Source: Konateibacter massiliensis
Lineage (GTDB): Bacteria > Bacillota > Clostridia > Lachnospirales > Lachnospiraceae
Assembly (NCBI RefSeq): GCF_900184995.1
Contig: NZ_LT860099.1
Location: forward strand, 832,269 to 896,268
Reading direction: 5' to 3'
DNA length: 64,000 nt
The position numbers were made by a program, and so were the translations under genes. Position 1 is the first letter of the stretch, and each line of letters opens with the position of its first letter. Under the pieces are notes generated by a model. It was not told the origin of the DNA. It made no database searches and saw only the letters and a program-made list of their open reading frames with translations. Of the stretch, positions 16,599 through 27,396 are shown one piece after another.

Positions 16599-19500
16599 CT
16601 ATTTACTTATTTTTACTTTGCTTACGGCGCTATACTTGCCGTATATTTTGTTACCGGAAGCATCCACCTTATATGCCCTTACTTTTACATAATAGGTCGA
16701 GCCCTTTGTCAGCTTTTTAATCGTTGTACTCTTTCCTTTTATAAGGGTTGTGGTTACATTCTTCTTAAACTTGCTGTCTGTCGCATAAACAACCTCATAT
16801 CCTTTTGCCTTGCTCACTGCCTTTATTGTAAGCTTCATCGTGCTCTTACCTGAATTTTTAAGGCTGCTGATGCTTGCCTTATCAACCGTTATCTTTTCCC
16901 ACTTTGCATAGACAGTGATTGCTTTTTTGCTTCCCTTCTTAATCTGTGTTATTTTGGTCTTGAATTTCTTGTCTGTGTACCAGCCCTTGAAGGTATAGCC
17001 CGTCCGAGTCGGTGTCTGTAGCTTCACTGCTTTATTGCCTACAAAGCCGGACAAATTCTTTTCGTTGTTCGTTCCCCCGTTTAACTTATAAGTAATTTTA
17101 TAACCTATGGTTATCTGGCAAGAGGACTTTATTCCGCTTCCGTCGGCTGCTGTAGCTGTGATTGTCACTGTTCCGTTTTTCTTTCCGGTCACAACACCAC
17201 TCTGGTCTACGGTTGCTATTTTACTGTCTGAGGTTGACCATGTAACAGCCTTATTCTCAGCGTTGTTAGGTGCTGCCGTTGCGGTTAAGTTATTTTTTGT
17301 ACCGATACCGATAACGGAGGCGTTTCCGCTTATTGTGATACTTGATACCTTAACTGCCGGAGTCTCAACAATCGGTTTTTCTGCATTTTTCGACCACTTC
17401 GCATATAAGGTTATATCCGCGGTTACCTTATCACTTGCAAAGTTCCATGTGCTTGAGAACGCGCTGTCCTTATACCAGCCTGCAAAAGTATATCCGGCTT
17501 TTACCGGAACGGCAGGCTCTGCTATCACATTTCCGGATTCGATCTTCTGGGATGCAACGCTATTTCCTCCGTTTGTTTCAAAGTTAACGGTAAAGGTCTT
17601 AATTTCCGGTTCCTCTGCCGCTTTTTTTGTCACAGTAATGACATATGTCATAAAATTCGTACCATCCTGTGAACCAACTATAATTGAAATTACATTGTCT
17701 CCTTCCTGCAAAGTCAGGTTTGACAAATCACATGCTTTGTTATTTAATTTTGCCTCTATGCTGCATCCCGTGGAAGCTTTTTCATAATTTACGGAAATGG
17801 AATTCACTGTCGCAGCCACGGTCGCGCTGTATTCCTCTATATCCCGTTTAAATTCAGGCGAAAATGCAATACCTTCTATAGAAAGTGTCTTTAAATAAGC
17901 CAATGTACTCGCATCTTCTTTTTCCACTTCCAACGTATATTCCTTTGTTGTCGTTCCATCCTCAGCCGTCACAACAATCAAAATTGTGTTGATTCCCGTA
18001 TTCAGCTCCACTTCAACCGGATTGCTTCCATCGTATGTAGTGCCGTTAATCTTGCAGCTTCCAAAACCAATCGTAGGTGTTAAAAAGATGGATGCCGTCT
18101 CTGAATCTACAGTTGCTGCATAGGTTGTATCTCCCGTACTGTCTATCACAACATCATTTGCAGACAGATCAAAAAGGGTTGCATCATTATAGTCATATGG
18201 CGCACCTACGCATACCCGGAAATAATCTATGCAAAGATCTCCTGTATTTGTGCCATTCGAAAAGAAATTAAAATAATCTAGCTTCTTATCCTGTGTTCGC
18301 AATGGCTGATTACTCAGCACCGGTGTTGTCATATCGTTCACGTAAAAATCAAAGGTACCTGTATCTACATTCACAACATTTCGTACAATATCCCACTTTC
18401 CAATTGTATATGCCTTTGCATTAACAGTGCTGGAAGCACCTTTTACATTATGTGTTATAATATTTCCTTTTGAATGTGCAAATGTTGCAATTGGGTTGGC
18501 ATTGGTTGCAGGATCTGTATTTTTCCAATCAGCCGTATTATAAGAGTACATACCGATTTGGTTGGCGCTGCCGCCGCTGCTTATTCTTTTTAACCTTGCT
18601 TCAATTGTAACGGTTCCGCTAAGATTCAAAGCCTGAGAATTATATAAATTCATGCTTCCGCTTGCTGTTTTTGTCAGTTGCATATATTTATTTCCGGCTG
18701 CCTCGCTGTCTTCCACCACCGCAATTGTATTGGCAGAGGCAGTATTATACACATGAAGCACATCATTTCCCGTAAAATCTCCTATGGTATATTGGTCGAA
18801 ATCCTCATTTATCAAATAGCTTGTAGCGCTGATATCCTTTGACATAACCAGTTCGAGCGTTGTTGCGGTTGCTGGACGAACCAGTACATTTTCCTTGCTC
18901 ACGGTAATATAACCTGTTTTTTCTACCGTAAGAGTATATCCAGCCCCAAGATTGACCGGAACCTCACCGAAAGTAAAACTTCCGCTGCCATCAGTCTGTG
19001 TCGTCATGATTTCACCTAATCTGACGGTCGCTCCTGCTATTACACCATTTGCATTTTTTACAATACCGGTTATTGTTCCGGTAGTAGCTTGGCTCTCTCC
19101 GAGTGTAAGATTTTGATTTACTACTTTTGTGCCGGAAACCTGCACTGTCTCTACCTTACCATCCGCATACTTGTCCATAGCCGAAGTAATATTATAACTA
19201 CCCTCTACAACCGAGGCAAATGCATAATATCCATTTTCATCGGTTTGCGTCGTCGTTGTTTCATTTAATGTAACCGTCGCACCGGAAATCTTATAGCCAT
19301 ACTCGTCATAGACATAACCATGAATCGTACCATAGCCCTCTTGTCCCTGAAACTCTGAAATACCGATATCCGGATCATCATTATAAATGCTGTTGCCGAA
19401 TAAGTCCGTCGTTCCAAGAATGGCACTCGAAAATACAAATCCAGCCTCTGCAAGTTTTGCATCCATGTCAATTCCTTGGTTGATTAACGGTGATGTTTCT

Positions 19501-21236
19501 GCCAGTGAAAAGTTACCTAGATTTTCAATGCTGTCAACTGAACTATTTGCAAATTGCGGATTGACCGTCAATGCATTCCCATCACTTGATACACTGCTGG
19601 TTCCTTTTCCATAATAGCAGTTATTGCTGTAGCTAAGACCTGTTCCCTCTGCCAGCACTGCACTGGTAGTTTTACTTGCTGCATTATAAAAAATATTGTT
19701 TGAAAAATAATGCATATTTGATGTGTTCGAATGATAGCTTGAACCTCCTGATGAATTTACAAAATTAACGGTTGAAGCTTCAACGGTATTGTAAAAAATA
19801 TTGTTATAAATATAATTATAGCCTCTGTCGCCATGCGGATTGAGATAACGTTTTGAAGCATCCTGCACTACGTTATAGCGAACAACTGATGTTCCGTATA
19901 TAAAGCCACATAATAAAATTCCATCGCCTGTTTCATGTGTATAATTATACTGAATGATTACGTTTGTTGCCTTTTTATCCGGATCAATCGCATTGGAATC
20001 TGCACCACCTGCTTTCGCCCGCACACCATATATTTCATTATACTGAATGGCTACATCATCTGCATAGTAAAGCTCTATGGCACTTGTTCCCGCCTCTTTT
20101 GAAACATTTCGCTGAATGACAGCACCCTGAACACTGGTCAGATAAATTGTATCACATGCATACTCAGAACCTGCATGGCTCAAAAAATTATCCTGAACGA
20201 CAACATTGGTATGCGGATTCCAATTTTCACTTGCATATGCCGGTTTTTTCAGCGAATCGTCTCCGTTTGCCCATTGTACATTATAGCCCGGTTCCGAAGA
20301 ATCTGCCTTGTCACCCTTCCACTGCTTGAAAATAATACCTCCAAAGGAATTATCGATAAGAACATTTTTTTCTATCGTGACATCGTGAAACGTTGTTGGC
20401 TGTGCATCTGCCACGTTTGGCTGAAGTGTCTCAAAGATGATAGCCCCGGTTTTCTTTGATTTATCCCAGCCGGTTCCCTTTGTGATACCCGGTGTTGCGC
20501 CGTCATCTGTTCCGCTGATCCAGCAATCCTCACCTGTCACATCATGAATATAAAGGTTATGAATCTCAAAGCCATTTAGCTGTCCTCCATCCTGTCCGGC
20601 AACGTGCAAACCTCTTACATCAGACAGTGCAGAACCGTTTGTATTATTTACTGCAATGCTTGCCAGACCGGAAAGTGCCGGCGCTGTATTGGAAATATCA
20701 AGATTGGATATATCCCAGTATTGCTGGTTATAGAGATAAACAACATCCTCAACCTGCGCATTTCCGGAAAGCTTCGGCATATTTCCCTCACCGTAGCTGC
20801 TTAATATAATCGGCTCATCTGCTGTACCCGAGCCTAATGGGTGCAGAGTCGTCTCTGACCATTCACATCCCGCTTTTAAAAGAATGCGGTCACCCGCTTC
20901 AAATTCTTTGGCATTGACCGGTTCAAAATCCTTCCATGCCGCTTCTTTAGATGTACCAGAATTTGTATTGTCTCCGTTTTCTGCATCTACATAATAGCTG
21001 GTTCCGGTTCCTTCCGGTGTATCCTCATCCGTAACGGTCGGAACTGTCCCGCTTTCTACCTGCTCCCCGTAGGTCTTCATTTCACTGTTTCCTGCAACCG
21101 CTATAATAGACTGCATATTCGTTGCAACTGTCTCTTCCTCTGCCTGTACCGGTATGGCAAATATTCCCCCAAATATCATCTCCATTACCAGACATCCCGC
21201 AATAACTCTTTTTCGTAGTCCTCTCCTGACTTTCAT
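16599..21236 (-). CDS. Large secreted modular surface protein with parallel beta-helix
   Basis: 1545 residues. The signal peptide ends near VQA (about residue 32). Approximate order: a right-handed parallel beta-helix of the polysaccharide-lyase/DUF1565 type (80-640, many N/D-rich turns), two carboxypeptidase-regulatory-like beta sandwiches (GTIHGYVYDEYGYKISGATV, GTITGIVKNANGVIAGATV), a concanavalin-like region, two cadherin-like beta-sandwich domains (FDLSANDVVI, TLAYLKTLSIEG), an InlB B-repeat (1207-1282), a Big_2 Ig-like domain (1283-1379), a second InlB repeat (1380-1448) and an Fn3-like C-terminal domain. No LPXTG anchor is seen. A glycan-degrading or adhesive surface protein is likely; substrate unknown. 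AAAGGAG precedes the ATG. Confidence 0.85.
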   Translation of the reverse strand: MKVRRGLRKRVIAGCLVMEMIFGGIFAIPVQAEEETVATNMQSIIAVAGNSEMKTYGEQVESGTVPTVTDEDTPEGTGTSYYVDAENGDNTNSGTSKEAAWKDFEPVNAKEFEAGDRILLKAGCEWSETTLHPLGSGTADEPIILSSYGEGNMPKLSGNAQVEDVVYLYNQQYWDISNLDISNTAPALSGLASIAVNNTNGSALSDVRGLHVAGQDGGQLNGFEIHNLYIHDVTGEDCWISGTDDGATPGITKGTGWDKSKKTGAIIFETLQPNVADAQPTTFHDVTIEKNVLIDNSFGGIIFKQWKGDKADSSEPGYNVQWANGDDSLKKPAYASENWNPHTNVVVQDNFLSHAGSEYACDTIYLTSVQGAVIQRNVSKEAGTSAIELYYADDVAIQYNEIYGVRAKAGGADSNAIDPDKKATNVIIQYNYTHETGDGILLCGFIYGTSVVRYNVVQDASKRYLNPHGDRGYNYIYNNIFYNTVEASTVNFVNSSGGSSYHSNTSNMHYFSNNIFYNAASKTTSAVLAEGTGLSYSNNCYYGKGTSSVSSDGNALTVNPQFANSSVDSIENLGNFSLAETSPLINQGIDMDAKLAEAGFVFSSAILGTTDLFGNSIYNDDPDIGISEFQGQEGYGTIHGYVYDEYGYKISGATVTLNETTTTQTDENGYYAFASVVEGSYNITSAMDKYADGKVETVQVSGTKVVNQNLTLGESQATTGTITGIVKNANGVIAGATVRLGEIMTTQTDGSGSFTFGEVPVNLGAGYTLTVEKTGYITVSKENVLVRPATATTLELVMSKDISATSYLINEDFDQYTIGDFTGNDVLHVYNTASANTIAVVEDSEAAGNKYMQLTKTASGSMNLYNSQALNLSGTVTIEARLKRISSGGSANQIGMYSYNTADWKNTDPATNANPIATFAHSKGNIITHNVKGASSTVNAKAYTIGKWDIVRNVVNVDTGTFDFYVNDMTTPVLSNQPLRTQDKKLDYFNFFSNGTNTGDLCIDYFRVCVGAPYDYNDATLFDLSANDVVIDSTGDTTYAATVDSETASIFLTPTIGFGSCKINGTTYDGSNPVEVELNTGINTILIVVTAEDGTTTKEYTLEVEKEDASTLAYLKTLSIEGIAFSPEFKRDIEEYSATVAATVNSISVNYEKASTGCSIEAKLNNKACDLSNLTLQEGDNVISIIVGSQDGTNFMTYVITVTKKAAEEPEIKTFTVNFETNGGNSVASQKIESGNVIAEPAVPVKAGYTFAGWYKDSAFSSTWNFASDKVTADITLYAKWSKNAEKPIVETPAVKVSSITISGNASVIGIGTKNNLTATAAPNNAENKAVTWSTSDSKIATVDQSGVVTGKKNGTVTITATAADGSGIKSSCQITIGYKITYKLNGGTNNEKNLSGFVGNKAVKLQTPTRTGYTFKGWYTDKKFKTKITQIKKGSKKAITVYAKWEKITVDKASISSLKNSGKSTMKLTIKAVSKAKGYEVVYATDSKFKKNVTTTLIKGKSTTIKKLTKGSTYYVKVRAYKVDASGNKIYGKYSAVSKVKISK

Positions 21237-21391
21237 AAGTCTGCCCTCTCTCCTTTATTTGTTTTTGGTAAATTTTACTCGTTACACCCCTAATATTAAT
21301 GAATAGCTTCCAATATAACCATGGAATTATCCAACAAACAAGTTGAAAAAAACCGACTTTCTGTCAAAAAGATCTAACAATTTCCTACGAT

Positions 21392-21421
21392 ATAAAAAAA
21401 GCACCTCCGAAGAAGTGCCTT
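21392..21421 (-). terminator. Terminator of leuCD
   Basis: Hairpin AGGCACTTC/GAGGTGCTT with TTCG loop and U7 on the minus strand, 18 nt after the leuD stop. Confidence 0.8.
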
Positions 21422-21438
21422 TCTGTATTAGCTCATAA

Positions 21439-21924
21439 TTATTTTGTATTAATATAGTTAATCAAACCCTCTGCCGCAATAATCTTCTGCATAAACTCAG
21501 GGAAGGATTGACCTTGATAATTTACGTTCTTTGTTTTGTTATAAATCACACCGCTGTCAAAATCCACCTCAATCTCATCTCCTGCTTCAATTCCCTGTGC
21601 CGCTTCCGGGCACTCGATAATCGGAAGTCCGATGTTAATCGCATTGCGGTAAAAAATACGTGCAAAGGTTTCTGCAATTACACAGCTCACTCCGGCTGCT
21701 TTGATTGCAATTGGCGCGTGCTCTCTGGATGATCCACAGCCAAAATTCTTGTTTGCCACAATAATATCGCCCTTGTTCACCTTTTTTACAAAATCTTTAT
21801 CAATATCCTCCATACAGTGCTGTGCCAGCTCCGCCGGATCGGATGAATTTAAGTATCTTGCCGGAATAATAACATCCGTATCTACATTATCGCCAAATTT
21901 AAAGACGGTTCCGTTTGCTTTCAT
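21439..21924 (-). CDS. leuD: 3-isopropylmalate dehydratase small subunit
   Basis: Swivel-domain subunit of isopropylmalate isomerase in leucine synthesis. 161 residues; [16 protein letters not shown] at the N-terminus and [19 protein letters not shown] are the family signatures. It starts 11 nt after the leuC stop and forms the active enzyme with LeuC. The [10 protein letters not shown] motif holds the substrate-binding residues. Confidence 0.95.
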   Translation of the reverse strand: MKANGTVFKFGDNVDTDVIIPARYLNSSDPAELAQHCMEDIDKDFVKKVNKGDIIVANKNFGCGSSREHAPIAIKAAGVSCVIAETFARIFYRNAINIGLPIIECPEAAQGIEAGDEIEVDFDSGVIYNKTKNVNYQGQSFPEFMQKIIAAEGLINYINTK

Positions 21925-21935
21925 TCTGTTCCCTC

Positions 21936-23198
21936 CTATTCTTCCTCACAAGGACATGAAATTTTGCCCGTAATTGCACTTGCTGCCGCTACCGCAGGAC
22001 TTGCAAGATAAACCTCTGACTTCACATGTCCCATACGTCCTACAAAGTTTCGGTTTGTCGTGGATATACAGCGCTCACCCTCTGCCAGAATACCCATGTA
22101 TCCGCCAAGGCAAGGACCACAGGTCGGAGTGCTCACAACTGCGCCGGCATTGATGAAAATTTGGACTAAGCCTTCGTTGATGGCATCCAAATAAATTTTT
22201 TGTGTTGCCGGAATAACAATACAGCGGATTCCCTTTGCTACCTTTTTACCATCCAATACTTCTGCTGCAATTCTCATATCATCCAATCTTCCGTTTGTAC
22301 AGGAGCCGATTACAACCTGGTCAATTTTTACATCGCCAACCTCATCAATCGTTCTTGTATTTTCCGGTAAGTGCGGGAATGCCACAGTAGGCTTTAATTC
22401 TGATAAGTCGATTGTAAATTCCTGCTCGTACTCTGCATCCGCATCTGCCTCGTATATTTTATATTCTCTCTTGGAATGTTCTCTCATATAAGCCTCTGCC
22501 AAATTATCCACCGGGAAAATTCCGTTCTTTGCACCTGCCTCAATCGCCATATTCGCGACAGTGAAACGGTCGTCCATCGTGAGATTTGCCACGCCTTCTC
22601 CCACAAATTCCATCGACTGATAACGTGCACCATCAACGCCAATCATACCAATGATGTGAAGAATTAAATCTTTTCCGCTTACCCATTTGGAAAACTTGCC
22701 AACCAAGTTAAATTTGATTGCTGACGGAATCTTAAACCAAGCCTTACCCGTCGCCATGCCCGCTGCCATGTCCGTGCTGCCGACACCCGTTGAAAACGCT
22801 CCGAGCGCTCCATACGTGCAAGTATGAGAATCCGCACCGATTACAACATCACCCGCAACAACCAGACCTTTTTCCGGAAGAAGGGCATGCTCGATTCCCA
22901 TCTCTCCCACCTCAAAATAATTTGTAATATCGTGCTTTGCCGCAAATTCTCTCACACATTTGCAATGCTCCGCTGATTTTATATCCTTGTTCGGTACAAA
23001 GTGGTCCGGAACCAAAGCTATTTTATCCTTATCAAACACGGTTGTCACTTTCATTTTATCCATCTCATGTATCGCAACCGGTGAAGTGATGTCATTTCCC
23101 AGTACAAGATCCAAATCAGCCTCTATCAATTGCCCCGCTTTCACCTCTGAAAGTCCTGCATGTGCCGCCAATATTTTCTGCGTCATGGTCATACCCAT
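21936..23198 (-). CDS. leuC: 3-isopropylmalate dehydratase large subunit
   Basis: 4Fe-4S subunit of isopropylmalate isomerase, aconitase family, 420 residues of the short (archaeal/clostridial) type. [21 protein letters not shown] and [10 protein letters not shown] are present, and [11 protein letters not shown] gives the cluster cysteines together with the cysteine of GSCTNG. The ATG at 23198 has AAGGAGG upstream. A second in-frame ATG two codons later is possible. Transcribed away from the LysR gene at 23538. Confidence 0.95.
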   Translation of the reverse strand: MGMTMTQKILAAHAGLSEVKAGQLIEADLDLVLGNDITSPVAIHEMDKMKVTTVFDKDKIALVPDHFVPNKDIKSAEHCKCVREFAAKHDITNYFEVGEMGIEHALLPEKGLVVAGDVVIGADSHTCTYGALGAFSTGVGSTDMAAGMATGKAWFKIPSAIKFNLVGKFSKWVSGKDLILHIIGMIGVDGARYQSMEFVGEGVANLTMDDRFTVANMAIEAGAKNGIFPVDNLAEAYMREHSKREYKIYEADADAEYEQEFTIDLSELKPTVAFPHLPENTRTIDEVGDVKIDQVVIGSCTNGRLDDMRIAAEVLDGKKVAKGIRCIVIPATQKIYLDAINEGLVQIFINAGAVVSTPTCGPCLGGYMGILAEGERCISTTNRNFVGRMGHVKSEVYLASPAVAAASAITGKISCPCEEE

Positions 23199-23296
23199 AT
23201 CAAATTTCCTCCTTTATACCCATTCGAGTAATATTTATTATTGATATTTTACCATATTAACTGTTATAATTAAAATACATAATATGAATACTTGTT

Positions 23297-23311
23297 ATAA
23301 CACTGCGTTAT
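23297..23311. promoter_or_regulatory. LysR-type operator candidate between leuC and the regulator gene
   Basis: Perfect dyad ATAAC-N5-GTTAT, with the T-N11-A shape of LysR binding boxes, in the 340-bp divergent gap about 100 bp upstream of leuC. The adjacent LysR protein is the obvious candidate binder. Confidence 0.45.
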
Positions 23312-23391
23312 GGTAACTTTATTGCTAACGTACTAAATTTATCATTTGCTACTCACGTATTTACGTATTCGTCACAAGGCTTAGAGGGCAA

Positions 23392-23470
23392 AAAGTGCGA
23401 AGCACTTTGATGCAGGGTATGACAGTGCCTGGGGAAGCTCGCTTACCCAGACACTGTCGTATCCTGTATC
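23392..23470 (+). repeat. Paired hairpins in the leuC-lysR gap
   Basis: A 7-bp hairpin (AAAGTGC-GAA-GCACTTT, 23392-23408) abuts a 30-bp imperfect hairpin (23409-23438 with 23441-23470, 25 of 30 positions complementary, 2-nt turn). Three of the five deviations are G-U pairs if the plus strand is transcribed, which would place the structure in the lysR leader. An intergenic repeat element is the alternative. Confidence 0.5.
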
Positions 23471-23537
23471 GAAATTGCACCATCGGTGCTTTTGTTCCTC
23501 TAGTTCTTTACCAATATCAAATAGCGAGGAAAAATCA

Positions 23538-24443
23538 ATGGACCAAAATTTATCTCTTTATAAAATTTTTTATACTGTGGCAATAGCCGGAAATATCTCA
23601 AAGGCAGCAAAGGAGCTTTACATCAGCCAGCCAGCAATCAGTAAATCCATCACAAAGCTGGAGCAAAGTCTCGATACGATACTGTTTTTTCGAAATTCTA
23701 GAGGTGTTCAGCTTACCGAAGAGGGAAGCATTCTTTTCAAATATTTGGACTCTGCTTTCTCCACCATCTCAACCGCCGAGGAACAAATCAAACGGATTAA
23801 AGAGCTGGATATCGGACATATCACCATCGGCGTGAGCACCACCCTCTGTAAATATGTACTTTTGCCATATTTACAGAAATTTATCGAGCAATGCCCTCAT
23901 ATTAGAATCACAATCGAATGTCAATCCACCGACAAAACACTTCAACTGCTGGAGGAAAACAAAATTGACATCGGGCTTATTGGCAAGTCTAATACGCTGA
24001 AAAACATTGACTTCTACTCCCTGGGGGAAATTGAGGATATCTTTGTCGCCACAAACACTTACCTCAACAATTTAAAAATACGAGACGCTGTGGGAAGCAA
24101 TGATATTTTCAAAACCGCAACGCTTATGCTGCTGAACAAGGAGAACATGACAAGACAATACATCGATGATTATCTGATTGAAAATATGATTGAAACAAAT
24201 AACTTAATTGAGATTAGTACAATGGATTTGCTCATCGAGTTTGCGAAAATCGGACTTGGAGTCGCCTGTGTCATCAAGGAATTTGTAAAGCTTGACCTGC
24301 AAAACAAAACATTGGTTCAAATTCCCCTGAAGCAGCCTCTTAATAAGCGTGAAATCGGCTTTGCATACTCCAAAAACATCCCTCTCTCTTCCGCCGCCGA
24401 AAACTTCATTCGTTCCTTTCAGGAATATGAGGGTGCTATCTAA
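23538..24443 (+). CDS. LysR family transcriptional regulator
   Basis: 301 residues. N-terminal winged helix-turn-helix (YKIFYTVAIAGNISKAAKELYISQPAISKSITKLE) followed by a periplasmic-binding-type effector domain (from about residue 90, IGVSTTLCKYVLLPYL). The ATG at 23538 is used because GCGAGGA lies 7 nt upstream; the longer upstream frame runs into the hairpin element. Divergent from leuCD and next to ilvC, it probably controls branched-chain amino acid genes, perhaps with an isopropylmalate-like effector. That last point is inference. Confidence 0.88.
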   Translation: MDQNLSLYKIFYTVAIAGNISKAAKELYISQPAISKSITKLEQSLDTILFFRNSRGVQLTEEGSILFKYLDSAFSTISTAEEQIKRIKELDIGHITIGVSTTLCKYVLLPYLQKFIEQCPHIRITIECQSTDKTLQLLEENKIDIGLIGKSNTLKNIDFYSLGEIEDIFVATNTYLNNLKIRDAVGSNDIFKTATLMLLNKENMTRQYIDDYLIENMIETNNLIEISTMDLLIEFAKIGLGVACVIKEFVKLDLQNKTLVQIPLKQPLNKREIGFAYSKNIPLSSAAENFIRSFQEYEGAI

Positions 24444-24480
24444 GGCCAAAGAATGTATATAACAATTTCCTATAAAATAA

Positions 24481-24522
24481 AAAGCTTTTGAAATCGTTTA
24501 AAATTTCAAAAGCTTTTATTTT
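24481..24522. terminator. Bidirectional terminator between lysR and ilvC
   Basis: 14-bp perfect stem (24481-24494 with 24503-24516) flanked by A- and T-runs; it serves the two converging genes. Confidence 0.85.
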
Positions 24523-24530
24523 AATTATAA

Positions 24531-25583
<1,053 letters not shown>

Positions 25584-25649
25584 TCATCGATTTCTATGAA
25601 CTTTCTTGATTTTTCAATATATTTATGAATTGCCCCAGATAAGCTGTGG

Positions 25650-26147
25650 CTATAAATATGTTACGTCATCACTGCCGCGGGATAAGCCCGTAATACCGGT
25701 TCTCGCCAACTCTAATATCTCATAGCCCTCCAACAGACCGATAAAAGCTTCCAGCTTTGACTGATTTCCTGTCAGCTCGATAACCATCGACTGGGTTGCC
25801 ACGTCCACTATCTTAGCTCTGAAAATATCTGCAATTGCAATAATCGCCTGCCTGTCCTTCGTACCCGCCTTGACCTTTAGCAAAATAAGCTCTCTGCAAA
25901 CAGATTCTCCTTCATCCAGCTTCTTGATATCTCTCACATCCTCGAGCTTTCGAAGCTGTTTTTCAATCTGCTCCAAAATAGGTTCGTCGCCACTCACAAC
26001 AACGGTCATTCTTGAAAATCGTGGATCTGCTGTAACACCAACGGTCAAACTGTCTATGTTATAACCTCTGCGGCTAAACATTCCAGCAATACGGCTCAGT
26101 ACACCAGAGGTATTATCTACCAGCATGGAAAATACTCTTACTTTCAT
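25650..26147 (-). CDS. ilvN: Acetolactate synthase small (regulatory) subunit
   Basis: 165 residues: N-terminal ACT domain (MLVDNTSGVLSRIAGMFSRR) and the second conserved domain (AIADIFRAKIVDV, EGYEILELARTGITGLSR). It confers valine feedback on acetolactate synthase. The start at 26147 matches the family; the frame upstream is open but contains the promoter and has no ribosome site. The catalytic subunit gene is not adjacent in this window. Confidence 0.93.
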   Translation of the reverse strand: MKVRVFSMLVDNTSGVLSRIAGMFSRRGYNIDSLTVGVTADPRFSRMTVVVSGDEPILEQIEKQLRKLEDVRDIKKLDEGESVCRELILLKVKAGTKDRQAIIAIADIFRAKIVDVATQSMVIELTGNQSKLEAFIGLLEGYEILELARTGITGLSRGSDDVTYL

Positions 26148-26196
26148 ATGCAAACCTACTCTCTTTGTTAAACTATTTTTTAATTCACTAATATTT

Positions 26197-26225
26197 ATTC
26201 TAACAACGATTCCTTTCTTTGTCAA
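26197..26225 (-). promoter_or_regulatory. Promoter of ilvN-ilvC
   Basis: Minus strand: -35 TTGACA (26225-26220), 17-bp spacer, -10 TAGAAT (26202-26197). The leader would be about 45 nt. No T-box or leader peptide rich in branched-chain codons is evident. Confidence 0.7.
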
Positions 26226-26362
26226 TGTTGGCGCAGTTTTGTTGTATACCTTTTTGTTATACAAGATATAACTTAGGGCAATGTTTTTATGTATTATAGA
26301 AGCATATATATAGAAATAAAATTTATTTTTTACTAAAAATATTAAAGATGCCAATCCAGAGC

Positions 26363-26406
26363 AAAGGCATAACCGGGCAAACGAGCTCGCCTGGCTATGC
26401 CTTTAT
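26363..26406 (-). terminator. Terminator after the small helical protein gene
   Basis: Stem GGCATAGCC-GGC/GCC-GGTTATGCC with a 10-nt loop, just downstream of the 26417 stop. Only a short U run follows. Confidence 0.6.
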
Positions 26407-26416
26407 TTTCCGTATG

Positions 26417-26653
26417 TTATTCATCCTTATCAGAAAAGTTCTTCATACTTTGACTTAGGTTGTCAACAGCTTTTCCGGCAAGTCTTGCTGTTGTCTTCAT
26501 TCTTTCCTCCATTTTATCTGCGACATTTCCAGCCATCTGAGTTGCCGTCTTAGCACCCTTTTTCACTCCTTCTGCTGCCTCTTTTGTTGTCTCCTTTGTC
26601 TCATCAAGCACATCATTGACCATCTGCTTCATATCTGATTTGATTTTTCCCAT
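26417..26653 (-). CDS. Small amphipathic helical protein, function unknown
   Basis: 78 residues, rich in Lys, Glu, Thr and Ala, with no strong hydrophobic segment. Nearly the whole length is predicted amphipathic helix with repeated ETTKEAAEGVKKGA/ATQMAGNVADKM-type elements, as in YtxH-tail, LEA-like or apolipoprotein-like stress proteins. AAAAAGGA lies at a good distance before the ATG. Single-gene transcript. Function is not known. Confidence 0.65.
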   Translation of the reverse strand: MGKIKSDMKQMVNDVLDETKETTKEAAEGVKKGAKTATQMAGNVADKMEERMKTTARLAGKAVDNLSQSMKNFSDKDE

Positions 26654-26769
26654 GGAATCCTTTTTACCACCTCTCTTTGTTTTGAATTAGTATGTGCAGT
26701 TTGAGGATGGATATTCTTGCCTTTCATTTTTCTTTATATTTTTATTTTATTGGCTTCGCATTATGCTCA

Positions 26770-27243
26770 CTATCTTCTGCTTTGAAATTTAGCTGAAATA
26801 GTTGCACGCTGTAAGACATGTCCGTCCATTTTATTTAACAGGTCTCTCTTCTTACTGTTTGCCGCGGAGTCTATTTTGCAATCTAAAATATATACAGTAA
26901 ACACGTATGTGTGGATAGCCTTGAATGGCGGCTTCGGCCCCTTATACCTATTCCTTCCGTAAGAAATCCCTTGGACAGCACCACCTAGACTATCTACCGA
27001 TCTGCCGCGTGGTATCCCCTCCGGAATAACCTCCTGTACCGGTATATTCCATATCACCCAATGGTTATAGTTCGGAAATATGGGATGTGATGCATCATCT
27101 AAAGTAATCATAATAGATTTTGCATTTTGAGCGATACCCACTAATTCAAGTTCCGGCGATAAATCTTCTCCTCGAGCTGTATATCTTACAGGTATCCACC
27201 CTCCCTCATCAAATGCATTGCTTTTAACTTTTAATGTTTCCAT
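26770..27243 (-). CDS. PEBP / YbhB-YbcL family protein
   Basis: 157-residue phosphatidylethanolamine-binding (Raf-kinase-inhibitor-like) fold. Family landmarks are LSPELELVG, TLDDASHPIFPNYNHWVIWNIP (the ligand-site D-P and H-W motif), and GRNRYKGPKPP. Bacterial members have no settled function. GGGGGG lies upstream of the ATG. It is one of four genes here with the shared TTGATAGYTAG promoter. Confidence 0.88.
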   Translation of the reverse strand: METLKVKSNAFDEGGWIPVRYTARGEDLSPELELVGIAQNAKSIMITLDDASHPIFPNYNHWVIWNIPVQEVIPEGIPRGRSVDSLGGAVQGISYGRNRYKGPKPPFKAIHTYVFTVYILDCKIDSAANSKKRDLLNKMDGHVLQRATISAKFQSRR

Positions 27244-27287
27244 GTATTTTCCCCCCTGTGCTAATTATAGAAACAATTCTCATGAGT

Positions 27288-27319
27288 AGAATATCACCAT
27301 ACTTACTAGCTATCAATAT
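27288..27319 (-). promoter_or_regulatory. Shared-motif promoter of the PEBP gene
   Basis: Minus strand ATATTGATAGCTAG (27319-27306); TTGATA as -35 (27316-27311), 17-bp spacer, -10 TATTCT (27293-27288). The same arrangement occurs at 28967-28998, 29695-29726 and 31280-31311. Confidence 0.65.
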
Positions 27320-27353
27320 TATATTCCATGCAACATTCATATTTTTGTCAATA

Positions 27354-27382
27354 AATAAGAGCACTCTTTGTATGCTCTTATT
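27354..27382. terminator. Terminator of the tail-fibre-like gene
   Basis: 10-bp stem AATAAGAGCA/TGCTCTTATT with a 9-nt loop and T-run on the plus strand; A-rich on the left gives U's on the minus strand. It serves the gene ending at 27397. Confidence 0.7.
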
Positions 27383-27396
27383 TTTTAAAATATTTA

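Noticed and set aside
17107-17787. 226-codon plus-strand ORF
   Set aside because: Antisense to the beta-helix surface protein; valine/phenylalanine-rich shadow translation.
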